The notes: generated by a model not told the origin, from the letters alone. Numbered from the stretch's first letter, positions 51,153 to 60,449 are shown. The stretch: DNA of 64,000 nt from JAMXLO01 sp963726125 (GCA_963726125.1 CAVSBG010000007.1:124001-188000); one strand, 5' to 3'. Made by a program: numbers and translations.

Positions 51153-51959
51153 TCAGGGGTTCCGATCCAGCATTGCCCCGCCAATCTCCGCCGAGGATGG
51201 CCAATAGCCGCCGCGGCGCCCCGCGTGCTCAACATGATCCGCCAACTTCTCTGGGTTTGGCTGCACTGGCTTTCCACCCTCGAGAAACAGCAGGCCTTCC
51301 TTGCCGGCAGGCATCGCGCCGACGAACGCCTCCGCTTCGTCGAGCGCCTTGCGCAATCGCCGCGCCACGTCCCCAGCATCCACCGGTTCGGCGAGCGCGA
51401 GGTCGGCGTAGTCATCGGCGCGATACCGCGCATTGCGACGGATCTCACAGATCAGACTTTCCGGCGAATATCCTGGATCCTTGCCGACCGCCGCCCAGAT
51501 CACCGCTCCGAGCGGCAAGTGCCGTCCGTGGATATACAATAGATCGAGCACCTCACGCGGCTCACGCCGTCCCCCCGCGGCCAGTGCCTTGTTGGTTGCG
51601 ATATCAGCGATGTGCAACCGGTAACCAAACAATTCATCCGCAATGGCCGGAAAGAATCGAAAGTCGCTGTCGCGGGCCCATTCCAGCCGCGTTGCCCCAC
51701 CGTCCCGCTCCACTGTGGCGATATGGATGCCAGGCTCGCGTCGCACCCACTGCACCGCGAATCTATTGCTCGACAGCACCGCCGCATCGGCATCGGCGGC
51801 GCGCACGACGGCCTCTTCCCGATCGTGGAAGATGTCGACATCACTGGAGAAGCGGGGACCATCCCGGTACAACACAGCAGCTCGGGCAACGTAGCTCTCC
51901 AGATTCCGGTGCGCGGCCAACCAGTGCAAAATCGCTGCCTGCAGCTCCGAGAGCGGCAC
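51153..51959 (-). CDS. AbiEii/AbiGii-type nucleotidyltransferase (putative toxin)
   Basis: The 268-residue protein has YRDGPRFSSDVDIFHDREEAV, the DxD of the nucleotidyltransferase fold as in AbiEii toxins, and DELFGYRLHIADIATNKALAAGGRREPREVLDLLYI. The start is set at a GTG (51959) because GAGGAGG stands 7 bp before it. It could be a type IV toxin that modifies tRNA; that is known for relatives only. It overlaps the upstream gene by 119 bp. Confidence 0.78.
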   Translation of the reverse strand: MPLSELQAAILHWLAAHRNLESYVARAAVLYRDGPRFSSDVDIFHDREEAVVRAADADAAVLSSNRFAVQWVRREPGIHIATVERDGGATRLEWARDSDFRFFPAIADELFGYRLHIADIATNKALAAGGRREPREVLDLLYIHGRHLPLGAVIWAAVGKDPGYSPESLICEIRRNARYRADDYADLALAEPVDAGDVARRLRKALDEAEAFVGAMPAGKEGLLFLEGGKPVQPNPEKLADHVEHAGRRGGYWPSSAEIGGAMLDRNP

Positions 51960-52197
51960 GGCAGGCCTCCTCAATCCGCACCGCCAATGGCTGAGACCGC
52001 ATGGTTCCCTCACGCCGGAGGCTGTCCGCGACGACCAGCGCCTGTGCGATTGTCGGATGCTCGCTAGCCCGGCGGCTCCATAACGCCATCGTGCCGAACT
52101 CCTGAAACGCCTGGTGATACAGCCGCGCAACGTCGTCCGGAGCCGTTCGGCCGGCGCCCAGTTGTTTCAGCTCGTCGATGCTGTATTGCTTCTGCAT
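51841..52197 (-). CDS. Small protein upstream of the nucleotidyltransferase, possible antitoxin
   Basis: The 118-residue frame begins MQKQYSIDELKQLGAGRTAP and continues ALWSRRASEHPTIAQALVVA and RIEEACRAA. The last 35 residues, after CRAALGAAG, lie over the start of the next gene and look like its shadow, so an original stop near 51955 may have been lost. The helical, charged first 80 residues could be a partner of the toxin-like protein. I do not recognise a family. Confidence 0.6.
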   Translation of the reverse strand: MQKQYSIDELKQLGAGRTAPDDVARLYHQAFQEFGTMALWSRRASEHPTIAQALVVADSLRREGTMRSQPLAVRIEEACRAALGAAGSDFALVGRAPESGELRCPSCCVVPGWSPLLQ

Positions 52198-52265
52198 GCG
52201 GGCTCTTTGAGCAAGAATAACACGTATCAAGGCACGGACTACACCGAAACGGCTTACGGCACACA

Positions 52266-52306
52266 CTCCCTCTCCTGCGAAGCGGGGGAGGGTTGGGGAG
52301 GGGGTG
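52266..52306. repeat. C/G-rich palindrome copy
   Basis: CTCCCTCTCCTGCGAAGCGG then GGGAGGGTTGGGGAGGGGGTG. It is the left member of an inverted pair between paaE and the small protein gene. Confidence 0.6.
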
Positions 52307-52318
52307 CAGCGGACCAAA

Positions 52319-52354
52319 GCACCCCCTCCCTACCTCCCCCGCTGCGCGGGTGAC
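52319..52354. repeat. C/G-rich palindrome copy, opposite orientation
   Basis: GCACCCCCTCCCTACCTCCC then CCGCTGCGCGGGTGA, 30 bp past the paaE stop on the minus strand. It faces the copy at 52266. Confidence 0.6.
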
Positions 52355-52383
52355 GAGTTCGCGCGCTAATCCCGTGCCCCACC

Positions 52384-53454
52384 TCACACCTGATCATAGT
52401 CGATCACGACCCGCTCGGTCACCGGATGCGCCTGGCAGGTCAGCACATAACCCGCCTCCGTCTCCCACGGCTCCAGCGAGTAGTTCACTGCCATCTCCAC
52501 CCGCCCCTCCACCACTCTCGCCCGGCACGTGCAACACATGCCGCCCTTGCACGAATACGGCAGGCTGCGACCCGCACGGATCGCCGCATCGATGATCGCC
52601 TCGCCCTCCGCCACCGGAATATCGAAGCGCGCACCCTCGCTGATCACCGTCGCAATCGTCTTCGGCCGCGCGCTCGGCACCACCACGACCGCCCGAGGCC
52701 GACCACCAACGCCCGGCGTGAACCGCTCCACATGCACCCGCTCGCGCGCGAGCCCCAGATCGGCCAGCGCCTTCTCCAGCCCCTCGATCATCGGCTGCGG
52801 TCCGCACACAAACGCCTGATCCACGTTCGCCACCGGCACAACCGAATGCAGCAGAACAGCCACCTTCGCCGCATCCAAATGACCATTCAGTATCGCCAGG
52901 TCCTGCTGCTCGCGCGACAACACATGGAACACCGACAGTCGCATAAGATAGCGATCCTTCAGGTCCTCCAGCTGCTCACGGAATATGATGTCCGCAGTGG
53001 AACGATTGCCATAGAACAGGAAGAACCGCCCCGCCTCCTGTCGCAGCACCGTTCGCAGGATCGCCATCACCGGCGTGATGCCGGACCCCGCCACAAACGC
53101 CACCAGCGTGCGCGCCGAACCCGGCTCGATCGGCACACCGAACCGCCCGCCCGGCGTCATCACCGCCAGCGTATCACCCACCCGAACATGCTCGCCGACC
53201 CAACCAGAGAACGCGCCGCCCGCTACCTGCTTGACGACAACCCGCAACTCCCCGTCATCAAGCCCGGAGCAGATCGAATAAGAGCGCCGAACATCCTCGC
53301 CATCGATCGTCGCGCGCAGAGTCAGGTATTGGCCAGGCACGTAGCCATACGCGGCGCGCAGCCGCGCCGGCACTGCGAACGCAAGCGACACCGCATCCGC
53401 CGTCTCGCGTCGGACATCGCTGATCGTCAAAGTATGAAAGCGCGGCGCCACCAT
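52384..53454 (-). CDS. paaE: Phenylacetyl-CoA epoxidase-type reductase (PaaE)
   Basis: The 356-residue protein has a ferredoxin-reductase FAD domain (RRSYSICSG), an NAD domain (FVAGSGITPVMAILRTVL, VCGPQPMIEGLE) and a C-terminal plant-type [2Fe-2S] site CKGGMCCTCRARVVEG followed by a distant cysteine in VLTCQAHP. This order matches PaaE, electron donor of the phenylacetyl-CoA epoxidase. No other paa genes are in the window, so it may instead serve another oxygenase. Its start has no clear ribosome binding site and abuts a 43-bp repeat. Confidence 0.87.
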   Translation of the reverse strand: MVAPRFHTLTISDVRRETADAVSLAFAVPARLRAAYGYVPGQYLTLRATIDGEDVRRSYSICSGLDDGELRVVVKQVAGGAFSGWVGEHVRVGDTLAVMTPGGRFGVPIEPGSARTLVAFVAGSGITPVMAILRTVLRQEAGRFFLFYGNRSTADIIFREQLEDLKDRYLMRLSVFHVLSREQQDLAILNGHLDAAKVAVLLHSVVPVANVDQAFVCGPQPMIEGLEKALADLGLARERVHVERFTPGVGGRPRAVVVVPSARPKTIATVISEGARFDIPVAEGEAIIDAAIRAGRSLPYSCKGGMCCTCRARVVEGRVEMAVNYSLEPWETEAGYVLTCQAHPVTERVVIDYDQV

Positions 53455-53497
53455 GCCGTATCGTCTTGCGCGATCACCCGGCCTGATACAAGTCTGC
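53455..53497 (+). repeat. 43-bp direct repeat, copy A
   Basis: GCCGTATCGTCTTGCGCGAT through ATACAAGTCTGC. 35 of 43 bases match copy B at 54318. It spans the end of the PAS gene and the upstream edge of paaE. Confidence 0.75.
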
Positions 53498-54130
53498 CGC
53501 CGCCAAATCGTCCTCGGTGAACATCCCCTCGACGCACCCGGGGCAGATACCGTGGCTCACAGCAACCTCGCCGCTGCCACCGCGCCGGTAATAATCCGGA
53601 ATCCCGATCCAGTGCGCGTTGGCCTCGGGAACCCCGATCGGCCACGCAATGTCACGGCAGAATGAGCATATCACCAGCGGGTTGGCTTCCGGCCCAGCAA
53701 GCGGCTCAACAGTCCGAGGATCCATCGACAGCAGCCCCGACGGCAACCGAGGCGTCTCGTCCAGCAACTGCGATTGATAGAGCGCCATGATCGCGCCGCG
53801 CCGGCCAACAACAGGACGGATCGACATGCGCATTCGCCGTTCCGTATCAGGCGCGTCGCAGCGGTACTCGTAGGTGATCATCTCCCGCCGTTTCATGCAC
53901 ACTAACGTATGGAGACGGTGACAGACATCGCGTACGGTGGCGCCCAATATACCGGCATACAGCGATGTGCCGATGACGCGATCCGCTGTCAGTTCGGGTG
54001 AACCGTTCGCGGTGGCGAAGCGCTCCCAGGCTTGCGTGCCGATGGCCCGGATGATGCCGCGCCTGTCGACCACGTAGGCCACGCCGTCGATCGCATCGAG
54101 CAACGCCTGAGGACCCACCCTGAGAATCAT
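53474..54130 (-). CDS. PAS-like sensor protein with two CxxC motifs
   Basis: The 218-residue protein has a PAS-like N-terminal part (LLDAIDGVAYVVDRRGIIRA ... VIGTSLYAGI). The C-terminal part has CSFC (155-158) and CPGC (196-199), likely one zinc or iron site. There is no kinase or output domain. It could be a soluble redox or metal sensor. ATG at 54130 starts the PAS part; the open frame reaches further upstream without protein-like sequence. It lies between two copies of a 43-bp repeat. Confidence 0.65.
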   Translation of the reverse strand: MILRVGPQALLDAIDGVAYVVDRRGIIRAIGTQAWERFATANGSPELTADRVIGTSLYAGILGATVRDVCHRLHTLVCMKRREMITYEYRCDAPDTERRMRMSIRPVVGRRGAIMALYQSQLLDETPRLPSGLLSMDPRTVEPLAGPEANPLVICSFCRDIAWPIGVPEANAHWIGIPDYYRRGGSGEVAVSHGICPGCVEGMFTEDDLAAADLYQAG

Positions 54131-54317
54131 AACCGTTCCGGCCCGCCAGCGTTGTGAACCGGCGTTCTCCGACCGAGAGCGTCGAACCAGCCGCCCTTCA
54201 ACGATCGGGTCCGGTAGACCCGGTATGGCGAGCGCAGGGTGCCGCCCATTTCTGGCACGATCAAGTGTGACACGACGCCAACGCCGTGCATCATGATCGT
54301 ATCCCATCAACCGTTGC

Positions 54318-54360
54318 GCCGTGTCGTCTTGCGCGATCGGCCAGCGCAATACAAGTCTGC
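54318..54360 (+). repeat. 43-bp direct repeat, copy B
   Basis: GCCGTGTCGTCTTGCGCGAT through ATACAAGTCTGC, ending 3 bp before the YjbQ start. On the minus strand it reads ADLYCAG, like the PAS gene tail ADLYQAG, which suggests a duplicated gene end. Confidence 0.75.
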
Positions 54361-54363
54361 GTC

Positions 54364-54780
54364 ATGAACCAGGCGCTACACGTTCTGAACATCGTTACCA
54401 ATGGCCAGGCACTGGTCGCGGTGACCGAACCGGTGTGCCAGTGGGTAGCGGAGCAGCGGATCGCAACCGGGCTGCTGACTATCTGGTGCCGCCACACGTC
54501 GGCATCGCTATTGGTGCAGGAAAATGCCGATCAGGACGTGCGCGCCGATTTGGAAGCATTCTTCCGCCACCTGGTGCCCGAGGGCGCTCTCTATCGCCAC
54601 AATGACGAGGGCCCCGATGACATGCCAGCCCACATCAGGGCGGCGCTGACCCAGACGCAACTATCAATCCCGATCGATCGCGGCAGGCCGGTGCTCGGCA
54701 CCTGGCAGGGCATCTACCTGTTCGAACACCGCGCCGCACCGCATCGACGCGAACTCGTGCTGCACCTGCTCGGCGAGTGA
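54364..54780 (+). CDS. YjbQ/UPF0047 family protein (secondary thiamine-phosphate synthase type)
   Basis: The 138-residue protein has LTIWCRHTSASLLVQENADQ, DLEAFFRHLVPEGALYRHN and GTWQGIYLFEHR, the YjbQ signature with conserved histidines and acids around a small barrel. Some members have weak thiamine-phosphate synthase activity; the true role is unsettled. It converges on the regulator gene, 7 bp apart. Confidence 0.92.
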   Translation: MNQALHVLNIVTNGQALVAVTEPVCQWVAEQRIATGLLTIWCRHTSASLLVQENADQDVRADLEAFFRHLVPEGALYRHNDEGPDDMPAHIRAALTQTQLSIPIDRGRPVLGTWQGIYLFEHRAAPHRRELVLHLLGE

Positions 54781-54787
54781 CGCGACC

Positions 54788-57647
54788 TCATCCCAGCGCC
54801 TGAAGCAACGCTCTCGCCGCCCGGACATCGGCGGTCGCAAAGCCTTCGGTGAACGCGCCATACACCGCGGCCAGATCATCACGCGCAGAAGCGAAACGCC
54901 CCTGGTCCCGCCACAGCCTCGCCAGGCCAATCGCGGCGCGAAGCTCCCACGCCCGCGCCCGCTGTTCCCGTGCCAGCGCCACCGCGCGCCAGAAATACTC
55001 CTCCGCCTCGCCGTCGTCAGCGCCACTCAACAGCAGCAGCTCACCTTTGATCCGCCACGCCTCGGCCAGATACCAGCGCTCACCGCTGTCGTCGCACCGC
55101 GCGATAACCTGATCTACCGTGAGCAGCCCGCGCGCAGCATCTCCTGCTTCGCCCAGGCACGTCGACAGCTCCCCCAGCAGGAACAGGAACCGCGGCAGCC
55201 GCAGCGCATCACCCGCGTGCTCGATCTCGGCGAGCAGCGAAGCATTACCAGCCGCGACCTCACCACGCCGCACGGTCACCACGCCGAGGAAACAGCGCGC
55301 CCAGATTTCCCACAGCCGCAACCCATGCCGCCCCGCATGGTTCACCAGCATTTCGCCGTTGCGTTGCGCGGCATCAAGATCGCCGCCCAGCAACGCGACC
55401 GGACATGCTCCCTGCCCCAGCACGCTGCCAAGCGACAGGGCATTGCCGATGGAGTTCGCCTCCTCGATGTTGTGCGCGACGATACGCATGGCCTGATCGG
55501 GAAAGCCAAGCAGCCACAGGATGCGCGCCTGGAAGTAGTGCGCCGTGACCTGCTGATCGAACTGGAAGCGGGCAACGCGCGGCCCACGTTCAACCATTGC
55601 GTAGCGGCTGAGCATGCTCTCGATATGGCGCCGCGCCGGCACCTGCTCGCCCAGGAAATGCAGCGACGTGCCCATCATGCGATCCGCCATCATCAGATCC
55701 GCGTCGTCATTCCGTCGTACGATCGCGGCGAACCGCGCCGCCAGGTCGCGTGCCTCGGCAAGCTGCCCATTGTTGAGCCGATCGACCCACAGACCCCACA
55801 GCGCGCGCAACCGGTAACCGGTGTTGTCGAGCTGCTCCGCCAACTCCAACGTGGTCTGCCACGCCGTTCGTGTCGCGGCCGCGCGTCCCACCGCAAACAT
55901 CAGCGACCAGCCCAGTGCGGCGGAGAGCCGCATGCGCGCCTGCGCGGCCTCCTCCGCATCGCTGTCCAGACATGCCAATGCACGCTCGACCCACGAGCGG
56001 CACTCGCTCATCAGCGACAACTGCACCCACAGCGACACCGCGCCGACGGTCAGCGCAACACCGAGCGACGCGTCGCCATCGCTGGAAAACGCCCAGTTCA
56101 GCGCGGCTCGAAGGTTGTCGATGTGACGCGCATAGACGGCAACCCACTCACTGACCGGCTGTGTCTCGGACTCGCCTTCAGCCGCGACCAGCAAATCGCG
56201 GTAATACTCCGCGTGGCGGCGCGACGCGTCGCGGAACCCGCCACTCTCCTTCAGCTTCTCCAGGGCGTACAGCCGCGTGGTGTCTGGCAGCCGATAATGT
56301 TCGGCGCCGGCGCGATGATCGAACGCAAGGAGCGACTTCGCCACCAGATTGGCGATCTGCACGGCCTGCGAGAAATCCTGCCCGCCCACGACGGCAAGCG
56401 CCGCCGTCAGCGAAAAGTTGCCAACGAACACGGCAAGCCGCTGGAGCAGCGCGCGCTCGTCCGCCGGTAACAGCTGATAGCTCCAATCGAGCGTTGCGCC
56501 GAGCGTCTGGTGCCGTGGCAGCGCCGTGCGCCGGCCGCGTCGCAGCAGACTGAACCGATCGTCGAGCCGCTCAGCGAGTTCGCGGACAGCAAATGCTGCC
56601 GTACAGCCAGCCGCCAGCTCGATCGCCAGCGCGATCCCGTCCAGCCGTCGGCAAATCTCCGCAACAACAGGCGCATCGGCATCGCGCAGTTCGAAGCCAT
56701 TGAGGTGCGACGCCGCCGCGCGTTCAACGAACAGCTGGACGCCGGGGAACGTCAACGCCGCCGCCGCCGTCAGGCCGCGCCGGAGACACCGGGCTGTCCA
56801 GTGGCGGAATCCGGTGCACGCGCTCTCCCGCCGCGCGCAGCGGCTCTCGGCTCGTTGCCAGAATGTGCACGCCCGGCGCGGCTGATGAGACGTCTTCCGT
56901 AATTGCGGCGGCCGCCTCGATCACATGCTCGCAACTGTCGAACACCAGCAGCATCCGGCGGTCTTTCAGATGTGCGAGCAGGCCCGGCATCAAATTGTCC
57001 GCCGACACTGACAAGCCCAATGCCGTGGCGAACGCGCTCGGCAGCACGCCGGGGTCGCTCAGCGGCGCCAGGTCCAGAAAAGCGACACCGTCCGGATAGG
57101 AAGCCGCCAGTTCGCGCGCGATGGCCAGGGCAACAGTGGTCTTGCCGATGCCTCCCGGCCCCACCAGCGTAATGAACCGGCGCTGCTGCAGCAGCGCACT
57201 CAATGCCGTGATGATCGTGTCGCGGCCGATCACGTTTGTCAGGGGTCGCGGCAGATGGTGAACCGTTGGTGGTGGTGGCGCGGCGGCCGGCACGGCTACC
57301 CCTCGATCCGACACCGTGACTGGCGCGACGAACCGATAGCCGCGGCCAGCATCAGTGATGATGTAGCGGTTGCCGTCCTGCCCGTCGCGCAGCGCCTTTC
57401 GCAACTGTGCGACGTTGACCCGCAGATTGGTCTCCTCGACGAACATGTTCGGCCATACCAGGGCCATCAGTTCGTCCTTGCGCACCAATTCTCCGGCGCG
57501 CTCCACCAGGACGACCAGGATATCCATCGCCCGGCTGCCCAGTGCGACTGGTGTCAGACCGTCACGCAGAAGCTGCTGAGCGGGATGCAGTTCAAACGGG
57601 CCGAATTGGATCGACCGCCCGGATCCCGCGGTCCCATCCACTGTCAT
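54788..57647 (-). pseudogene. Winged-helix/NB-ATPase/TPR-type transcription regulator, split by a frameshift
   Basis: The N-terminal part (from 57647) has an OmpR-type DNA-binding winged helix (QFGPFELHPAQQLLRDGLTP ... NLRVNVAQLRKALRD), then an ATPase with LVGPGGIGKTTVALAIAREL. The other part, in a second frame, continues ALTFPGVQLFVERAAASHLN and CRRLDGIALAIELAAG, then helical repeats to 54788. The frames meet around 56760-56785, with one extra base (length 3n+1), where LDSPVS should lead into GLTAAAALTFPG. Such proteins activate adjacent genes; the divergent hydrolase is the obvious target. Confidence 0.85.
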
Positions 57648-57869
57648 GATGTGATCCCGCTTGATGGCGATGACGCGGCCGCAGGGTAGCTTTCCGCCCA
57701 CGGTCCAGTCCACTCGCGCGGCCCACCCATGCCGGGGCGATCGCTGGCGGGCGGCGAAAATGATCGTCCAGCCGCCCCACGGGCCGCAACAACGATTTAC
57801 GCTGATTCATTCGCCACCAGGCGTTGGCCGCCCCATCCTCTCGCCTGCCCGCAACCAACCGCCCGCGAG

Positions 57870-58838
57870 ATGACGATACCTCACCCGAGCAATCCGGAAC
57901 CGAACCTCGAACCGGTGACCCAGCAGTTCATCGATGCGATGTCGAGTACGCCGCCGTTCGGCGCCCTGTCGCCCGATGAGGCCCGCGCAGCGTTCGAACG
58001 GTTGCAATCGGCGCCAATCGGCAAACCCACCGCCACGATCACCGACCTGACACTGCCAATCGGTCCGACCGGTTCAGTGGCGGTACGGATTGTGCGGCCA
58101 CCCGCCGCACAGGACGCGTTGCCCGTGGTGATCTACTGCCATGGCGGCGGCTGGATCCACGGCGATGCGCAAACCTACGATCGCCTCATCCGCGAGATCG
58201 CCGTGGGGGCTGGTGTCGCGGTGGTGTTCATTGGCCACGACCGGTCCCCACAAGTGCAATATCCCGTCGCGATCGAGCAGACCTACGCCGTCCTGCTCCA
58301 CCTCACGACCCACGCGCAAACGCTGAATGTCGATGCAACCCGTATTGCAATCGCAGGTGACGACACCGGCGGCGCCATTGCCGCGGCAGTGACGCTTCTG
58401 GTCAGGGAGCGTCGCGGTCCGAAGCTCGACCTGCAGGTGCTGATCTGCCCGATCACCAACGCTGATTTCGATACGTTGTCCTATCTCCGCTTCGCCGATG
58501 GTCCCTGGCTGACCCGGGCAGCCATGCAGCAGGCCTGGGACGCCTACCTGCCCGACGCGGCACGGCGTGTCGAACCGCATGCGGTCCCCTTGCGTGCCTC
58601 ACTCGACCAGTTGGCACAGCTTCCGGAGGCGCTTGTCATCGTGGCCGAGAATGACGCGGCACGCGACGACGGAGAAAACTACGCGCGGAGGTTGTCCGAT
58701 GCCGGCGTGCGTGTGACCTCCGTGCGGTACAATGGCACCATCCATGACTTCGTCGTGCTGAACGCGCTGGCCGACACGCCGGCGGCGCGCGGCGCGATCG
58801 AGCAGATCATCTGCACACTGAAATCAGTGCTGGGCTGA
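57870..58838 (+). CDS. HSL-type alpha/beta hydrolase with an altered nucleophile motif
   Basis: The 322-residue protein has the HSL oxyanion motif HGGGW (91-95), an acid in ENDAARDDGENYA and a histidine in IHDFVVLN (His292). The elbow, normally GDSAGG, reads GDDTGG (163-168), so Asp165 stands where serine is expected. It may be inactive, bind a ligand like a receptor, or use another mechanism. It is divergent from the winged-helix ATPase regulator with about 220 bp between. Confidence 0.85.
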   Translation: MTIPHPSNPEPNLEPVTQQFIDAMSSTPPFGALSPDEARAAFERLQSAPIGKPTATITDLTLPIGPTGSVAVRIVRPPAAQDALPVVIYCHGGGWIHGDAQTYDRLIREIAVGAGVAVVFIGHDRSPQVQYPVAIEQTYAVLLHLTTHAQTLNVDATRIAIAGDDTGGAIAAAVTLLVRERRGPKLDLQVLICPITNADFDTLSYLRFADGPWLTRAAMQQAWDAYLPDAARRVEPHAVPLRASLDQLAQLPEALVIVAENDAARDDGENYARRLSDAGVRVTSVRYNGTIHDFVVLNALADTPAARGAIEQIICTLKSVLG

Positions 58839-58856
58839 CAGCGTGGCTCGCCCTCT

Positions 58857-59555
58857 TCACGCCGCCGCCGCGCGAGGCGCCCGACGTCCCATCCCGTCGA
58901 ACAGATCCAGCATCCGCTCGCGCCACTCGGCTACCGGATCGTCTTCCGCCAGCACCTCGAACCGGCTGGCGCAGCGCGGCCATTGCAGCGTGCCGAACAG
59001 GATGTAGTCCGCGTACGTCGGCGTCTCCCCGCCGAGCCATCGTTGTTTATCCAGTACCAGCCGCGCCGGCGTCAGAAGCGCACGGAACTCCGGCACCCGC
59101 GCGTCGCGTCCCTCCTGTACGGCCTCTAGCGTCATGCCGAACCGCGCCTCGCGGCTTTCGCGGAAATACCCGCGGTCCTTTGGATCGACGATGTCCAGCA
59201 GGTCGCGCACGATCAGGCGGGCGATCGCTCCCAGCACCATGCTGTCCGTCCAGGCGTTAATGAACCGCGCATGTGCCCGACCGGTCGCTCCGCCGAACAG
59301 GCTCGGCTTGTCAGGATATGTATCCTCGAGATGCTCGGCGATCGACCAACTGTCCGCCACTACGCGATCGCCATCTCGGATCACCGGCACGCGGCCCTGG
59401 CCGGAGAACGCCAGTGCATCCTTCTCGGTAAACCGCCAAGGAATCGTCTGCACCGCCAGCCCCTTGTGCGCCAGCGCCAAGCGCGTCCGCCAGCAGTACG
59501 GACTGAACCGCAGGCTCGCGTCCGCCCCCGCGAGGTCGTGCATCTCGATTGGCAT
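58857..59555 (-). CDS. Glutathione S-transferase family protein (beta-etherase-like)
   Basis: The 232-residue protein has LRFSPYCWRTRLALAHKGLA, an SPYxxR-type start, and GQGRVPVIRDGDRVVADSWSIAEHLEDTYP, with the cis-proline and DSWSIAEYL motif of LigE/LigF-related GSTs. These cleave ether bonds of lignin-derived dimers or other substrates with glutathione. It stands alone, convergent with the hydrolase. Confidence 0.88.
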   Translation of the reverse strand: MPIEMHDLAGADASLRFSPYCWRTRLALAHKGLAVQTIPWRFTEKDALAFSGQGRVPVIRDGDRVVADSWSIAEHLEDTYPDKPSLFGGATGRAHARFINAWTDSMVLGAIARLIVRDLLDIVDPKDRGYFRESREARFGMTLEAVQEGRDARVPEFRALLTPARLVLDKQRWLGGETPTYADYILFGTLQWPRCASRFEVLAEDDPVAEWRERMLDLFDGMGRRAPRAAAA

Positions 59556-59767
59556 CGCGCTATTCTCCTATCGACACGGGCCGCAACGCCCGCTGCTGAA
59601 TTTGTGCAAGAATATTGACGAGGGGAAGCGGCATTGGAACAGCAGATCGTCGACGATGATCGACCGATGCACCGGACAGGCACCTCGGCCATTACACCAC
59701 AGAACCAACCCACTGAAGTCGATGGTATTTGCGTGACACGCCGACCATTGCGCGCGAAGATCGTGCC

Positions 59768-60436
59768 ATGAACGTGCTGGCGCCACCGAAGGCTCGCCTG
59801 GCGATCGAGATCGTGCACGATCTGGTCTGCCCATGGTGCTTCCTCGGTGTCCGCCGCCTGATGCGCACGCTGCGCCGCCGTCCCGACCTGCTGTTCGACC
59901 TCACCTGGCGCCCGTTCCTGCTCAATCCCGACATGCCGCGCGCCGGCATGGCGCGGCCGGACTACGTGATCCGCAAGTTCGGCGGCGAGGATCGTGCGCG
60001 ACGCCTCTATGCGTCCATCTCCGAGATCGGCCGCACCGAGGGACTGCTGTTCCGCTTCGACCGCATCCGCCGCACGCCGTCCAGCGTCGACGCCCACCGC
60101 CTGGTCCGCTACGCCGCCCGCTTCGGCCGCGCCGACGCCATGGTGGAGGCATTGTTCCTGGCACACTTCACCGACGGCCTCGATATCGGCGACCACATCC
60201 TGCTGACCGCCATCGCCGCATCCTGCGGGTTGGAAATCGCCCCGGTGCGCCGCTTCCTCAGCAGCATCGACGAGGTCGACGCGGTACACGCCGACAACCT
60301 TCGCGCCCATCGCCTGGGCATCAACGGCGTGCCCTGCTTCGTCATCTCCGGCCGCCACGCCATCGCGGGCGCGCAGGAGCCCGAGGTGATCGAGCGCCTG
60401 CTCGACGTCGCCGCCGTGGAGGCCGCGGAACTCTGA
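59768..60436 (+). CDS. FrnE-like DsbA-fold oxidoreductase
   Basis: The 222-residue protein has IEIVHDLVCPWCFLGVRRLM with the CPWC redox site at 21-24, and HRLGINGVPCFVISGRHAIAGAQ, the cis-proline loop with an extra cysteine. There is no signal peptide, so it acts in the cytoplasm. It precedes a sugar porter gene by 13 bp; whether that is functional is unclear. Confidence 0.9.
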   Translation: MNVLAPPKARLAIEIVHDLVCPWCFLGVRRLMRTLRRRPDLLFDLTWRPFLLNPDMPRAGMARPDYVIRKFGGEDRARRLYASISEIGRTEGLLFRFDRIRRTPSSVDAHRLVRYAARFGRADAMVEALFLAHFTDGLDIGDHILLTAIAASCGLEIAPVRRFLSSIDEVDAVHADNLRAHRLGINGVPCFVISGRHAIAGAQEPEVIERLLDVAAVEAAEL

Positions 60437-60449
60437 AGATCCGTCCGTC

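Noticed and set aside
53461..53495. Promoter call from TTGCGC and TACAAG in copy A
   Set aside because: The spacing is 15 bp and no plus-strand gene follows copy A; duplication of a gene end explains it as well.
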